Positions 1 through 5,413 are shown, numbered from the stretch's first letter. The stretch is DNA of 7,463 nt from Pseudomonadota bacterium (GCA_023417515.1 JAEZFL010000102.1:1-7463), one strand, 5' to 3'. The notes: generated by a model not told the origin, from the letters alone. Made by a program: numbers and translations.

Positions 1-2
1 TC

Positions 3-98
3 CCCGAGCTGAGCGGCGTGAGGCGGCGGCCCGAAACGAGCGAGCCCGCGCCCGCCCAGCCGCCCGCCGCGACCGCGCCCGCCACCGAGGCTCGCTAA
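3..98 (+). CDS. C-terminal end of an unidentified protein (5' truncated)
   Basis: An open frame enters from the left edge and stops at TAA 96-98. The 31 visible residues start PELSGVRRRPETSEPAP and end ATEAR. They are rich in Pro, Ala and Glu, like a disordered C-terminal tail. The other two forward frames are less convincing: frame 1 stops at 10-12, and frame 2 runs on through the palindromic repeat. The stop lies 9 nt before the inverted repeat at 108-189, as expected for a gene end, and the next gene converges on it from the right. No domain is visible, so no function can be given. That this is a real coding tail is an inference from composition and position. Confidence 0.5.
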   Translation, partial: PELSGVRRRPETSEPAPAQPPAATAPATEAR

Positions 99-107
99 AC
101 CGACATC

Positions 108-189
108 GTCATGCTGAACTTGTTTCAGCATCCATCGTCGGGCCACAGCTCGCGTGGCGGAATGGATCCTGAAACAAGTTCAGGATGAC
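108..189. repeat. Bipartite inverted repeat (REP-like) between convergent genes
   Basis: The 27-nt arm at 108-134 pairs with 163-189 with only two mismatched positions, around a 28-nt centre. Each arm is also a near-palindrome around the core TGAACTTGTTTCA. As RNA it folds into one long hairpin or two smaller ones on either strand. It lies 9 nt after the rightward stop (98) and 7 nt from the leftward E2 stop (197), so it may end or protect both transcripts. No T-run follows on either strand, so it is not a classic intrinsic terminator. I recall this arm as a common dispersed intergenic repeat in sphingomonads; a genome-wide count would settle that. Confidence 0.85.
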
Positions 190-196
190 GGTGGAG

Positions 197-1435
197 CTAT
201 TCCGCCGGCCAACCCTCCAGCAGCTCGACGAAGCGGCTGAGCCAGGCGTTGGTCTGGTGCCCATCCACCACCCGATGGTCGATCGTGAGGGACACATAGG
301 CCATCGGCCGGACCTGGATGGTGTCGACGCCGTCCACCTCGCGCACCACCACCCTTTTTTCCAGCTTGCCGATGCCGAGGATCGCCGACTGCGGCTGGCT
401 GATGATGATCGGGCTCGCGAACAAGGATCCCGACACGCCATGGTTGGAGATGGTGAAGGTGCCGCCGGTCACGTCCTTGCCGGTCAGCTGCTCCTTGCGC
501 GCCCGCTCGACGAGATCGTCGAGGCCGGCTGCGATGCCCTTGAGGTTGAGCCGCTGCACGTGACGAAGCACCGGCACGATCAGCCCCTTGTCGCCGAGCG
601 CGGTGCCGACGCCGACGTTGATGTCGTCGAAAATCTCGAGCCGGTCCGAATGCCAGCGGCTGTTGATCGCCGGCGCGACCTTCATCGCCTCCGCCGCCGC
701 AGCGACGATGTAGGCGGTGTAGGTGAGCTTGACGCCCTTCTTCGCCCACGCCGCCTTGTGCGCCGCGCGATGCCTCTGAATCGCGCTGAAATCGGCCTCG
801 AACACCGCCGTGACGTGTGGGGCCTCGGTCACCGACCTCAGCATGTTCTCCGCGATCTTCAGCCGCATCCGGTCGTGCGGCACGGAGTGAGAGGCAATGC
901 CCGTGCTCGGCGGATGCTCGAGGCGCGGCTGAGCCGTCGCCGGCGGCCCGGAATGGGTGACCGTAGCCTCGGCCACCGCGCGATCGACATCGGCGCGGGT
1001 TACACGCCCGTTGCGTCCCGTGCCCTCGATCCGGGTCGGATCGATGTCATGCTGCAAACAGGCGCGCTTTACGGAAGGGGAGAGTCTCATCTCCCTGATC
1101 CCGCTCGTCCTGAGCTTGTCGAAGGGCTGTCCTTCTTCCGCCCCGCCAGCGACGGGCAGGGCTTCGACAGGCTCAGCCTGAACGGAAGGGGAGGGTGCCT
1201 CAGCATCGACAGACAGCCGCCCCAGCACCGCCCCCGGAACCGCCTCGGAATCCGTCTCCAGCAATATCTCCGTCAGCACACCCGAAGCCGGCGCCGGAAC
1301 CTCCATCGCGACCTTGTCGGTCTCGAGCTCGACCAGCGGCTCATGCTCGGCGACCGTATCGCCGACCTTCTTGAGCCAGGCCCGCACCGTTGCCTGGGTG
1401 CCTTCGCCTTCGACGGGAACGATGATGTCGATCAT
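197..1435 (-). CDS. 2-oxo acid dehydrogenase complex E2, dihydrolipoamide acyltransferase (branched-chain type likely)
   Basis: A 412-residue cytoplasmic enzyme that takes an acyl group from E1 on a swinging lipoyl-lysine and passes it to CoA. Domain order is that of the E2 family. Residues 1-76 form a single lipoyl domain with the ELETDKVAME motif, so Lys41 is the expected lipoylation site. Residues 77-118 are a linker. Residues 119-155 form the peripheral-subunit (E1/E3) binding domain with GTGRNGRVTRADVD. Residues 185-412 form the catalytic domain, with the HRVVDG motif giving His387 and Asp391. The ATG at 1435 is preceded by AGAGG six bases upstream, and the lipoyl domain begins at residue 1 (MIDIIVPVEG). 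Unusually, linker residues 84-112 are encoded by a palindromic repeat inserted in frame. The gene is third after an aminotransferase and E1. A branched-chain substrate is inferred; pyruvate or another 2-oxo acid is possible. Confidence 0.93.
   Translation of the reverse strand: MIDIIVPVEGEGTQATVRAWLKKVGDTVAEHEPLVELETDKVAMEVPAPASGVLTEILLETDSEAVPGAVLGRLSVDAEAPSPSVQAEPVEALPVAGGAEEGQPFDKLRTSGIREMRLSPSVKRACLQHDIDPTRIEGTGRNGRVTRADVDRAVAEATVTHSGPPATAQPRLEHPPSTGIASHSVPHDRMRLKIAENMLRSVTEAPHVTAVFEADFSAIQRHRAAHKAAWAKKGVKLTYTAYIVAAAAEAMKVAPAINSRWHSDRLEIFDDINVGVGTALGDKGLIVPVLRHVQRLNLKGIAAGLDDLVERARKEQLTGKDVTGGTFTISNHGVSGSLFASPIIISQPQSAILGIGKLEKRVVVREVDGVDTIQVRPMAYVSLTIDHRVVDGHQTNAWLSRFVELLEGWPAE
1071..1193. 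repeat. 12-bp direct repeat bounding the E2 insertion
   Basis: ACGGAAGGGGAG occurs at 1071-1082 and again at 1182-1193, exactly 111 bp (37 codons) apart, on either side of the palindromic element. In the protein this gives SPSV at residues 82-85 and again at 119-122. Deleting one copy and everything between would restore a short linker reading APSPSVKRA, directly joined to the subunit-binding domain, with the frame intact. This is what a target-site duplication, or replication slippage with insertion, would leave. The mechanism is an inference. Confidence 0.75.
1100..1186. repeat. Palindromic repeat inserted in frame inside the E2 gene
   Basis: The 32-nt arm 1101-1132 (core CCTGAGCTTGTCGAAGG) pairs with 1154-1185 (core CTTCGACAGGCTCAG), with about eight mismatches around a 21-nt centre. 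Read on the minus strand it encodes E2 residues 84-112, including VQAEPVEA and QPFDKLRTSG, and has no stop codon in that frame. It falls in the linker between the lipoyl and subunit-binding domains, a region tolerant of insertions. The two peptide signatures are ones I recall recurring inside unrelated sphingomonad proteins; a search would test that. This resembles, in principle, the Rickettsia palindromic elements that are tolerated within proteins. Confidence 0.85.
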
Positions 1436-1451
1436 CCTGAACCTCTAACTT

Positions 1452-1535
1452 GTCATTCCCGCGAAAGCGGGAATCCAGCTTCTTTCAACCGACCAGCACA
1501 AAGGGCAGCTGGATCCCCGCTTTCGCGGGGATGAC
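1452..1535. repeat. Bipartite inverted repeat between the E1 and E2 genes
   Basis: The 29-nt arm 1452-1480 pairs with 1507-1535 with two mismatched positions, around a 26-nt centre. Each arm is itself a hairpin around CCCGCGAAAGCGGG or CCCCGCTTTCGCGGGG. It fills most of the 108-nt gap between the E1 stop (1544) and the E2 start (1435) in a gene order that is otherwise operon-like. In the mRNA it could stabilise the upstream message, cause partial termination, or set the E1:E2 ratio. No T-run follows it on the minus strand. This arm is a second repeat family, different in sequence from the one at 108-189. Confidence 0.85.
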
Positions 1536-1543
1536 CAAACTAA

Positions 1544-3637
1544 TCAAAACGAAATCAGCTCGTCGATCTTGGCTCGGATCGCCTCGACCGAGGGCACGAC
1601 ATGGTCGAGCAGCACCGGATTGTGCGGGCTCGGAACGTCGGGCATCGTGACCCTCGCCACGGGGGCGTCGAGGTCCAGGAAGGCCTCGTCGGCCACCACC
1701 GCGGCGATCTCCGCGCCGAAGCCGCCGCTGCGCAGATCCTCGTGGACGATCAAGCAGCGCCGCGTGCGCCGCACCGAGTCCAGCACCATGTCGCGATCCC
1801 ACGGCACGAGCGTGCGCAGGTCGATGACGTCGCCGGACCTGTCGCCTAGCGCCGCCTCGCAGCGCGGCACCATCGCGCCCCAGGTGACGATCGTGATGTC
1901 GTCGCCCTCGCGGGTCTTGCGCGCCCGGCCGAACGGCAGGACGTAATCGTCGCCCGGCCACGGCCGCCGAGCCCAGCTGTCGTCCAGCATCGCGCGATGC
2001 TCGAAGAACACCGCCGGGTCGTTGCCGCGCAAGGCCGCGCGCAGCAGCCCGACGGCGTCCTCGGCATTGCTCGGCGCCGCGACCAGCCAGCCGGGATTGT
2101 GCACGAACTGAACCTCGTTGGTCTGGCTGTGCCAGGGGTCGCCGCACTTCAGGAAGCCGATCGGCATCCTCAGCACCATCGGCGCCGCGAAGCGGTTGTG
2201 CGTTCGCCAGCGCATCGTTCCGCAATCGTTGATCTGCTCATAGGCCGGCTCGGCATATTTGCGGAACTGGATTTCCGGAACCGGCAACAGTCCGGCGATC
2301 GCCATTCCAACCGCGCGGCCGACAATGCCTTCCTCGGAAAGACTGGTGTCGAATACGCGGCTTTCGCCATGCTTCTCCTGAAGCCCCTGGGTGACGCCGT
2401 GGACGCCGCCCTTGGGGCCGATATCCTCGCCGAACAGCAGCATGCGCGGATTGGCGCCGAGCTCTTGATCGAGCGTCCGCCGGATCGCGGCGGCCATGGT
2501 GATGCGCGGCCCTTCCGGCTTCGGCTCGTCGCGTGAGGGCGGGGCGGTGTAGCCGTGGGTCCACTGGCCGCCCTCCTTTTGCATCTCACCGTCGAACAGC
2601 ACGCCCTTCAGCACCGTCGCCGGGTCCGCCACCTCACGCGCCTCGGCGATCTCGCGCGCCTTCGCGACGACCTCGATCGCCTCACGCCCGATCGCGTCCC
2701 ATTCCTCCTCGCTCAGCACCGAGCCGACGACGTAGGATTTGAGCTTGGGCAGCGGATCGCGACGCCACTCGTCTTCGACGAAGTCCGCCGCCTTGTAGGC
2801 CTGGGTATCCTGGAAGCTGTGCCCCTGGAGGCGCGGCACCTTGAGCCGAAGCAGGGCAGGGCCATTCCGCCCTCGCACGTAATCGACTGCCTGTCGAATC
2901 AGCCGCGCGGCCTCCGCCGGCTCGGTGCCGTCACCCGCAAAAATCTTGAGGTTGCCGAAGCTTTCCAGGTTGCGCGCGATGTCGCCGCCCGGGGTCTGGA
3001 ATGTCGAAGGGACCGAGATGCCGTACTGGTTGTCCTCGATCGAGAACAGCATCGGCAGCTTCTGGGTCGTCGCGATGGTCAGCGCCGACCAGAAGCCGTT
3101 GGTCGCGACCGACGCGTCGCCGCCCAGAACCGCCGCGATCGCGTCGGCATAAGCCGGGTCCTTGAGCACGTCCTGGTAGTAGCGGATTGCCTGAGCCCAG
3201 CCCGCGGTCGGCGTATATTGGGCTCCGACTCCGCCCGACATCGGCAGCGCCGACGGGCCTGCGGGGTTGGGAAAATTGAACACGACTCCGATGTCGCGCC
3301 CGTCCGAATAGCCGCCGGCGCGGCCCATGTTGGAGCCCAATGCGTCCTCGAGCGGAACGCCGAGCGACAGCAGCAAGGGCCGCGAGCGGTAATAGCCGCA
3401 CACCGCGTCGGTCTTCTCGGTGAGCCGCGTGCCGAGCATGACCTGCGCCATGTCGTGGCCGCGCGCGCTGAACTGGTAGAGCACCTTGCGGCCGGGAACG
3501 AGCTCCTCCTCCTCGATGCGGTCGAGCTCGCGGCTGATATGGACGAGTGAGGCGATCCGTCGCCAGTCAAAGTCAGGGTCCGGCGCGTTGCCGCCGGACT
3601 TGCTCGATGTTTCTTTGGCAGGCGCCGCGGCGGCCAT
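1544..3637 (-). CDS. 2-oxo acid dehydrogenase E1, fused alpha and beta subunits (thiamine diphosphate dependent)
   Basis: A 697-residue cytoplasmic enzyme that decarboxylates a 2-oxo acid on thiamine diphosphate and acylates the E2 lipoyl group. Residues 25-365 are the alpha half: YQFSARGHDMAQ near 54-65, a ThDP/metal motif from GDA (173-175) to Asn203 in EDNQYGIS, and the active-site loop His273 in QGHSFQD. Residues 377-697 are the beta half: GEDIGPKGGVHGVTQGL at 403-419, the catalytic-type Glu in SLSEEGIVG (about 435), and HSQTNEVQFVHNPGW at 503-517. The two halves are separate genes in many bacteria. I chose the ATG at 3637 over an in-frame ATG at 3880 because GGAGGG lies six bases upstream and the longer version would overlap the aminotransferase gene by about 240 bases. 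The motif is GDA...DN instead of the usual GDG...NN, but the metal-binding Asp and second Asn are kept. Substrate is probably branched-chain 2-oxo acids (inferred). Confidence 0.92.
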   Translation of the reverse strand: MAAAAPAKETSSKSGGNAPDPDFDWRRIASLVHISRELDRIEEEELVPGRKVLYQFSARGHDMAQVMLGTRLTEKTDAVCGYYRSRPLLLSLGVPLEDALGSNMGRAGGYSDGRDIGVVFNFPNPAGPSALPMSGGVGAQYTPTAGWAQAIRYYQDVLKDPAYADAIAAVLGGDASVATNGFWSALTIATTQKLPMLFSIEDNQYGISVPSTFQTPGGDIARNLESFGNLKIFAGDGTEPAEAARLIRQAVDYVRGRNGPALLRLKVPRLQGHSFQDTQAYKAADFVEDEWRRDPLPKLKSYVVGSVLSEEEWDAIGREAIEVVAKAREIAEAREVADPATVLKGVLFDGEMQKEGGQWTHGYTAPPSRDEPKPEGPRITMAAAIRRTLDQELGANPRMLLFGEDIGPKGGVHGVTQGLQEKHGESRVFDTSLSEEGIVGRAVGMAIAGLLPVPEIQFRKYAEPAYEQINDCGTMRWRTHNRFAAPMVLRMPIGFLKCGDPWHSQTNEVQFVHNPGWLVAAPSNAEDAVGLLRAALRGNDPAVFFEHRAMLDDSWARRPWPGDDYVLPFGRARKTREGDDITIVTWGAMVPRCEAALGDRSGDVIDLRTLVPWDRDMVLDSVRRTRRCLIVHEDLRSGGFGAEIAAVVADEAFLDLDAPVARVTMPDVPSPHNPVLLDHVVPSVEAIRAKIDELISF

Positions 3638-4848
3638 CACAGGCCCTCCGGAAGCCGCGCGATCACTGCGCGCGTGAAGCGCTCGACATTGTCGTCCGAC
3701 AGGCCGGCGACGTTGAAGCGGCCCGAATTGGCCATGTAGATCCCCTCCTTCTCGCGCAGGTCCGCGACCGCGGCGCCTCCGATCGGCAGGATCGAGAACA
3801 TGCCGTTCTGTTCGTTGATATAGGCCAAACGCGGGTCGAAGGCGGCGATGCGGGCGCGAAGCGAACGGATACGCGCGCACATCTCGCCGAGCTCGGCGTG
3901 CCAGTCGGCGGCGAGCTCCGGCGTGTCGAGGATGATGCGCACCACCGCGGCGCCATGGTCCGGCGGCATCGACCAGATGGTCCGGGCGAGGACCAGCAGG
4001 TTGGAATAGACGATCTGCGCCTGCGCCTCGCTCGCCGCCTTGACGTGGAGCGAGCCGACGCGGTCGCGATAGACCCCGAAATTCTTGTCGTTGGAATGGG
4101 CGACGAGCGCCTGGTCGGACGCGGCGACGACGAGCCGGGCGCCGGCGGCGTCTTCCTCAAGGCCGTGGCCGAGGCCCTGATAGGCCATGTCGATGAACGG
4201 GATGAGGCCGCGCCTCGAAACGATATCGGCCACGGCCTGCCACTGGTCGGCGCTGAGGTCTGCGCCGGCAGGATTGTGGCAGCAGCCGTGGAGCAGGACG
4301 AGGTCGCCCGGTCGCCCGGTCTCCAGCGCCGCCATCATCTCGTCGAACAGGATCCGGCGCGCGTCGCAGTCATAATAAGGATGCTCGACCAGGCCCACCC
4401 CGGCGCTTCCGATCAGCGGCACATGGTTGGGCCAGGTCGGCTGGCCGACGAAGATGCGCGCCTCCGGATTGGCCGCACGAATGAGCTCCGCGCCGAGCCG
4501 AAGCGCGCCGCAGCCGCCCGGAGTCTGAAGGCCGACGATGCGCGGATCGGACGACGCGCCCGCGCCGAACACCATGTCCTTCATCAGCTCGACGAAGCGA
4601 ACGTCGCCTTCGCCGCCGAGATAGGCCTTGGTCTCCTGCGTCTCGTTGAGGATCCGCTCGGCCTTCTTCACCGCGCGCAGGATCGGCGTGTTGCCGGCCG
4701 CGTCGCGATAGACCCCGACTCCGAGGTCGATCTTGTCGGGCCGCGGATCGCGGCGGACCATGCCGATGATGGCGAGCAGGGAATCGGCGGGTTGCGGGGC
4801 CAGCCCCTCGAACAAATGGGCCCGCTCCAGCTCCGCCGTCTGCGACAT
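3637..4848 (-). CDS. Class I PLP-dependent amino acid aminotransferase (AspC/TyrB type)
   Basis: A 403-residue cytoplasmic enzyme that swaps the amino group between an amino acid and a 2-oxo acid. The family signature is clear: LFEGLAPQPADSLL at 12-25, DLGVGVYRD at 41-49, HGCCHNPAG with Asn191, IDMAYQG with Asp220 and Tyr223, the PLP lysine Lys255 in SNDKNFGVYRDRVG, and the carboxylate-binding Arg377 in SGRFNVAGL. Length is normal for the family (about 400). The ATG at 4848 is chosen because AAAGGAAG lies four bases upstream and the family N-terminus begins there; the frame stays open to 5226 but that part crosses a palindromic repeat. The Ser just before the lysine in AspC/TyrB is Asp here (Asp254). 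It is first in the operon, with its stop overlapping the E1 start, so it probably feeds 2-oxo acids to that complex. TyrB-type enzymes can act on aromatic amino acids and leucine; the exact substrate is not visible. Confidence 0.93.
   Translation of the reverse strand: MSQTAELERAHLFEGLAPQPADSLLAIIGMVRRDPRPDKIDLGVGVYRDAAGNTPILRAVKKAERILNETQETKAYLGGEGDVRFVELMKDMVFGAGASSDPRIVGLQTPGGCGALRLGAELIRAANPEARIFVGQPTWPNHVPLIGSAGVGLVEHPYYDCDARRILFDEMMAALETGRPGDLVLLHGCCHNPAGADLSADQWQAVADIVSRRGLIPFIDMAYQGLGHGLEEDAAGARLVVAASDQALVAHSNDKNFGVYRDRVGSLHVKAASEAQAQIVYSNLLVLARTIWSMPPDHGAAVVRIILDTPELAADWHAELGEMCARIRSLRARIAAFDPRLAYINEQNGMFSILPIGGAAVADLREKEGIYMANSGRFNVAGLSDDNVERFTRAVIARLPEGL
3644..3649 (-). promoter_or_regulatory. 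Ribosome binding site setting the E1 start
   Basis: GGAGGG on the minus strand lies six bases before the ATG at 3637 and inside the last codons of the aminotransferase gene. Together with the TGATG stop/start overlap at 3639-3635 it supports translational coupling. It also rules out the upstream in-frame ATG at 3880. Confidence 0.7.
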
Positions 4849-4876
4849 CTCACTTCCTTTCAGGGTCATGCCAAGG

Positions 4877-4904
4877 CGCATACATCCAACCGCAGCGAAG
4901 GCAA
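4877..4904 (-). promoter_or_regulatory. Candidate promoter of the aminotransferase-E1-E2 operon
   Basis: On the minus strand TTGCCT (4904-4899) is followed after 16 bases by TATGCG (4882-4877), which would start transcription about 20 bases before the ATG at 4848. The match to a housekeeping promoter is weak. The -35 box overlaps a small dyad, AGGCAA-AA-TTGCCT at 4899-4912, which could be an operator or just a hairpin. The placement between the repeat element and the gene is the best support. Confidence 0.25.
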
Positions 4905-4915
4905 AATTGCCTGAA

Positions 4916-5012
4916 GGAAGGGCCACCCCCAGGGCCCTCCAGCAAGGGCTGGAGGGGAGCCGTTCGGCGCTCCCCTCCGCGCCTTCGCGGAGGGGTCGGG
5001 GGTGGCTTTTCC
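4916..5012. repeat. 97-nt multi-hairpin palindromic repeat in the divergent intergenic region
   Basis: The outer arms 4916-4930 and 4998-5012 pair over 15 positions (core GCCACCCCC / GGGGGTGGC, with two G-T pairs). Inside are CCCTCCAGC/GCTGGAGGG (4935-4943 with 4948-4956), an alternative GGGGAGC/GCTCCCC (4954-4960 with 4969-4975), and a perfect 10-bp stem CCCCTCCGCG/CGCGGAGGGG (4972-4981 with 4986-4995). The whole folds as a cloverleaf or cruciform. It separates the leftward operon from the rightward cluster. No protein-coding signal is seen in it. It looks like a third dispersed repeat family. Confidence 0.85.
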
Positions 5013-5026
5013 TTTCTGGCTTCCAC

Positions 5027-5055
5027 TTGAACCGTGCCGTCGCCGTCCCTAAGTG
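5027..5055 (+). promoter_or_regulatory. Candidate promoter of the small-ORF/terC/ku cluster
   Basis: TTGAAC (5027-5032) and TAAGTG (5050-5055) are 17 bases apart, the ideal spacing for the housekeeping sigma factor. It begins 15 nt after the palindromic repeat. Transcription would start near 5062 and leave a leader of about 148 nt before the ATG at 5210. The match is moderate and untested. Confidence 0.35.
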
Positions 5056-5107
5056 ATCCGTGCGGGACCGGGCCCCTCTGGCGACCAGCTTGAAGCTGCT
5101 CGTGATG

Positions 5108-5142
5108 TCGGACCGCATCGGGTTAGCTCGATGCAGGTTCGG
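5108..5142 (+). other. Stem-loop in the leader upstream of the small ORF and terC gene
   Basis: TCGGACCGCATCG (5108-5120) pairs with CGATGC-A-GGTTCGG (5129-5142) over 13 positions, with two G-T pairs and one bulged A, around an 8-nt loop GGTTAGCT. A smaller hairpin CAGCT-TGA-AGCTG lies at 5086-5098. The stem may be a cis-regulatory structure, since some TerC/Alx genes in other bacteria are controlled by the manganese-sensing yybP-ykoY riboswitch. I do not see that riboswitch's conserved loops here, so the role is unknown. Confidence 0.4.
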
Positions 5143-5209
5143 ACCTTTGGCCCAAATCTCACCCATTCGAGCCGACCCGATCGATGCAATTCCATCGACG
5201 GAGACGGCA

Positions 5210-5401
5210 ATGAAGAAGCTTTTCAAACTCCTCTGGATCCTCGAGATCGTCGGCGCGCTGCGCGGGCGCCGCCGCCATGCCCATCATGGCGGCTCCGGCT
5301 ATCGCCGCTCGCGCTCTTATTATCCGCTCTACCAGAGCCATCACCGCCCCTCGCTCGTTGAGCACGCGCTGCGCCGCCTGCTCCGCGGTCGCCGCTACTA
5401 A
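5210..5401 (+). CDS. Small basic Arg/His/Tyr-rich protein of unknown function
   Basis: A 63-residue reading frame that I do not recognise as a family. The N-terminus (MKKLFKLLWILEIVGALRG) is a short hydrophobic or amphipathic helix with positive charges. The middle is low in complexity and rich in Arg, His and Tyr (HAHHGG, SYYPLYQSHH), and the end is again a basic helix (EHALRRLLRGRRY). I count 13 Arg, 6 His and 5 Tyr. GGAG lies six bases before the ATG at 5210; longer in-frame starts lack such a site. Its stop (5399-5401) touches the ribosome binding site of the terC-family gene 12 nt further on, so the two are probably translated together. It may be a membrane-surface or metal- or nucleic-acid-binding partner, but that is a guess. 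That it is a real gene rests on the start signal and the tight spacing. Confidence 0.6.
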   Translation: MKKLFKLLWILEIVGALRGRRRHAHHGGSGYRRSRSYYPLYQSHHRPSLVEHALRRLLRGRRY

Positions 5402-5408
5402 AAGGAGG
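5401..5408 (+). promoter_or_regulatory. Ribosome binding site setting the GTG start of the TerC-family gene
   Basis: AAAGGAGG, almost a full match to the 16S rRNA tail, ends five bases before the GTG at 5414. The nearest ATG in frame (5426) is 17 bases away from it, too far, so the GTG is the better start. The site overlaps the last base of the small ORF's stop codon. Confidence 0.8.
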
Positions 5409-5413
5409 CGGAC

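Noticed and set aside
108..189. Classic rho-independent terminator
   Set aside because: The hairpin is strong but no run of T follows it on either strand, so I called it a repeat.
1071..1193. CRISPR-like repeat pair
   Set aside because: Only two 12-bp copies exist, with a palindromic repeat between them and no cas genes.
185..1534. A 449-codon open frame on the plus strand
   Set aside because: It is antisense to the well-supported E2 gene, its product has no recognisable domain, and it runs through two palindromic repeats. High GC content makes such long opposite-strand frames common.
2555..3550. A 331-codon open frame on the plus strand
   Set aside because: Antisense to the E1 gene, Arg/His/Leu-rich as expected of an opposite-strand reading, and without a domain.
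3638..3880. Upstream N-terminal extension of the E1 gene
   Set aside because: The 81 extra residues are Arg-rich and overlap the aminotransferase gene; the ATG at 3637 has a good ribosome binding site and the stop/start overlap.
3547..4914. A 455-codon open frame on the plus strand
   Set aside because: Antisense to the aminotransferase, whose catalytic motifs are all in the minus frame.
5056..5209. yybP-ykoY manganese riboswitch upstream of the TerC-family gene
   Set aside because: I looked for its conserved loop sequences and could not find them; only a generic stem-loop is visible.
4849..5226. N-terminal extension of the aminotransferase by 126 residues
   Set aside because: It crosses the palindromic repeat and has no family similarity; the ATG at 4848 has AAAGGAAG upstream and gives the normal family length.
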